A DNA stretch of 64,000 nt, from contig OZ020594.1 in assembly GCA_963971535.1 (NCBI GenBank), positions 112,813,974 to 112,877,973 on the forward strand, written 5' to 3'. The translations under genes were made by a program, and so were the position numbers. This DNA comes from Notolepis coatsorum (taxonomy: Eukaryota > Chordata > Actinopteri > Aulopiformes > Paralepididae). The notes under the pieces were generated by a model. The model was not told the DNA's origin and ran no database searches. It worked only from the letters and a program-made list of their open reading frames with translations. Positions 63,703-64,000 of the stretch are shown piece by piece; positions within the stretch are counted from its first letter, which is position 1; each line of letters begins with the position of its first letter.

Positions 63703-64000
63703 GTGGATGAGGGGGGGACACTACTGTACATGTGGATGAGGGGGGACACTACTGCACATGCGGATGAGGGGGGGACACTACTGCACATGCGGATGAGGGG
63801 GGGGGGGACAATACTGTACATGTAGATGAGGGGGGGACACTACTGCACATGTGGATGAGGGGGGGACACTACTGTACATGAGGGGGGGAACACTACTGCA
63901 CATGTGGATGAGGGGGGGGACACTACTGCACATGTGGATGAGGGGGGACACTACTGCACATGTGGATGAGGGGGGGACACTACTGCACATGCGGATGAGG

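Larger units (their letters stand above)
27793..64000. repeat. Giant G-rich minisatellite, 28-33 bp unit, over 36 kb
   Basis: Every unit holds a core ACTACTGCACATGTGGATG followed by a run of about 6-13 G. Variation is concentrated at a few places: TGCACATG, TGTACATG or TGTGCATG; GTGGATG, GAGGATG, GCGGATG or GTAGATG; and the G-run length. Some units have lost the GGATGA part (CATGAGGGGGG) or the whole middle (CTACTGTGGGGGG). By length there are roughly 1,200 units, interrupted only by three SINE copies. The array extends past the right end of the window. On the plus strand one frame of the unit meets TGA while the others read [10 protein letters not shown] or [10 protein letters not shown]. 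The resulting frames are short, depend on G-run length and have no coding character. Confidence 0.98.

Noticed and set aside
27826..64000. Many overlapping plus and minus frames of 60-190 codons ([21 protein letters not shown] types)
   Set aside because: They are translations of the minisatellite. Their lengths follow the G-run lengths, both strands are open alike, and they lack start context, splice sites and conserved domains.
27793..64000. CRISPR array, considered because of regular repeats with short variable parts
   Set aside because: There are no unique spacers between repeats: the variable positions are a few alternative bases and G-run length. The surrounding DNA is vertebrate.

Overview
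This is eukaryotic DNA, almost certainly from a ray-finned (teleost) fish. There are no operons or ribosome-binding sites; the coding pieces are bounded by splice signals. The non-coding DNA is full of families typical of fish: hAT-type DNA transposons and MITEs, an L2-like LINE 3' end, tRNA-derived SINEs, a Tc1-like terminus, and AACGTTAGCTAGC-rich stretches. No species can be named from sequence alone.

Left part (1-13.5 kb): a probable divergent promoter near 1.5-1.8 kb lies between a small two-exon leftward reading frame and a rightward first coding exon, neither recognised. Next comes a nest of transposons (2504-6223): a hAT-type element with a perfect 8-bp target duplication, containing a second 3.28-kb element with a 6-bp duplication, itself internally duplicated and carrying LINE 3' ends as an inverted pair. 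An L2-like LINE end, a complete tRNA-SINE, a 59-bp tandem repeat, a 401-bp foldback element and a LINE/BEL-Pao mosaic follow; the LINE part of that mosaic is split by a 415-bp hAT MITE.

Middle part (13.5-27.8 kb): the clearest gene is a C2H2 zinc-finger gene whose last exon (13990-16547) encodes an acidic N-terminal region and 20 complete fingers. Part of the finger array is a block duplication. A hAT element (16974-18906, perfect 8-bp duplication) splits a LINE endonuclease fragment and carries another LINE. Two 22-bp minisatellites follow, the larger inside a LINE 3' UTR. A THAP-domain first exon with a plausible promoter lies at 24588-24866. A long acidic reading frame ends in a segment resembling the conserved core of the ribosome-biogenesis factor RRP15 (27671-27792).

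Right part (27.8-64 kb): the RRP15-like reading frame runs straight into a G-rich minisatellite with a 28-33 bp unit that fills the rest of the window (over 36 kb). It is interrupted only by three apparently identical 449-bp tRNA-SINE copies. The array has higher-order structure: blocks of several kilobases recur at offsets of about 4.15, 4.24 and 4.65-4.68 kb, plus smaller ones near 1.03 and 0.79 kb. The many short open frames in it are a by-product of the repeat and should not be annotated as genes.

The genes here do not form an evident pathway. The main stories are transposon nesting, finger-array duplication, and minisatellite growth into or beside a gene.
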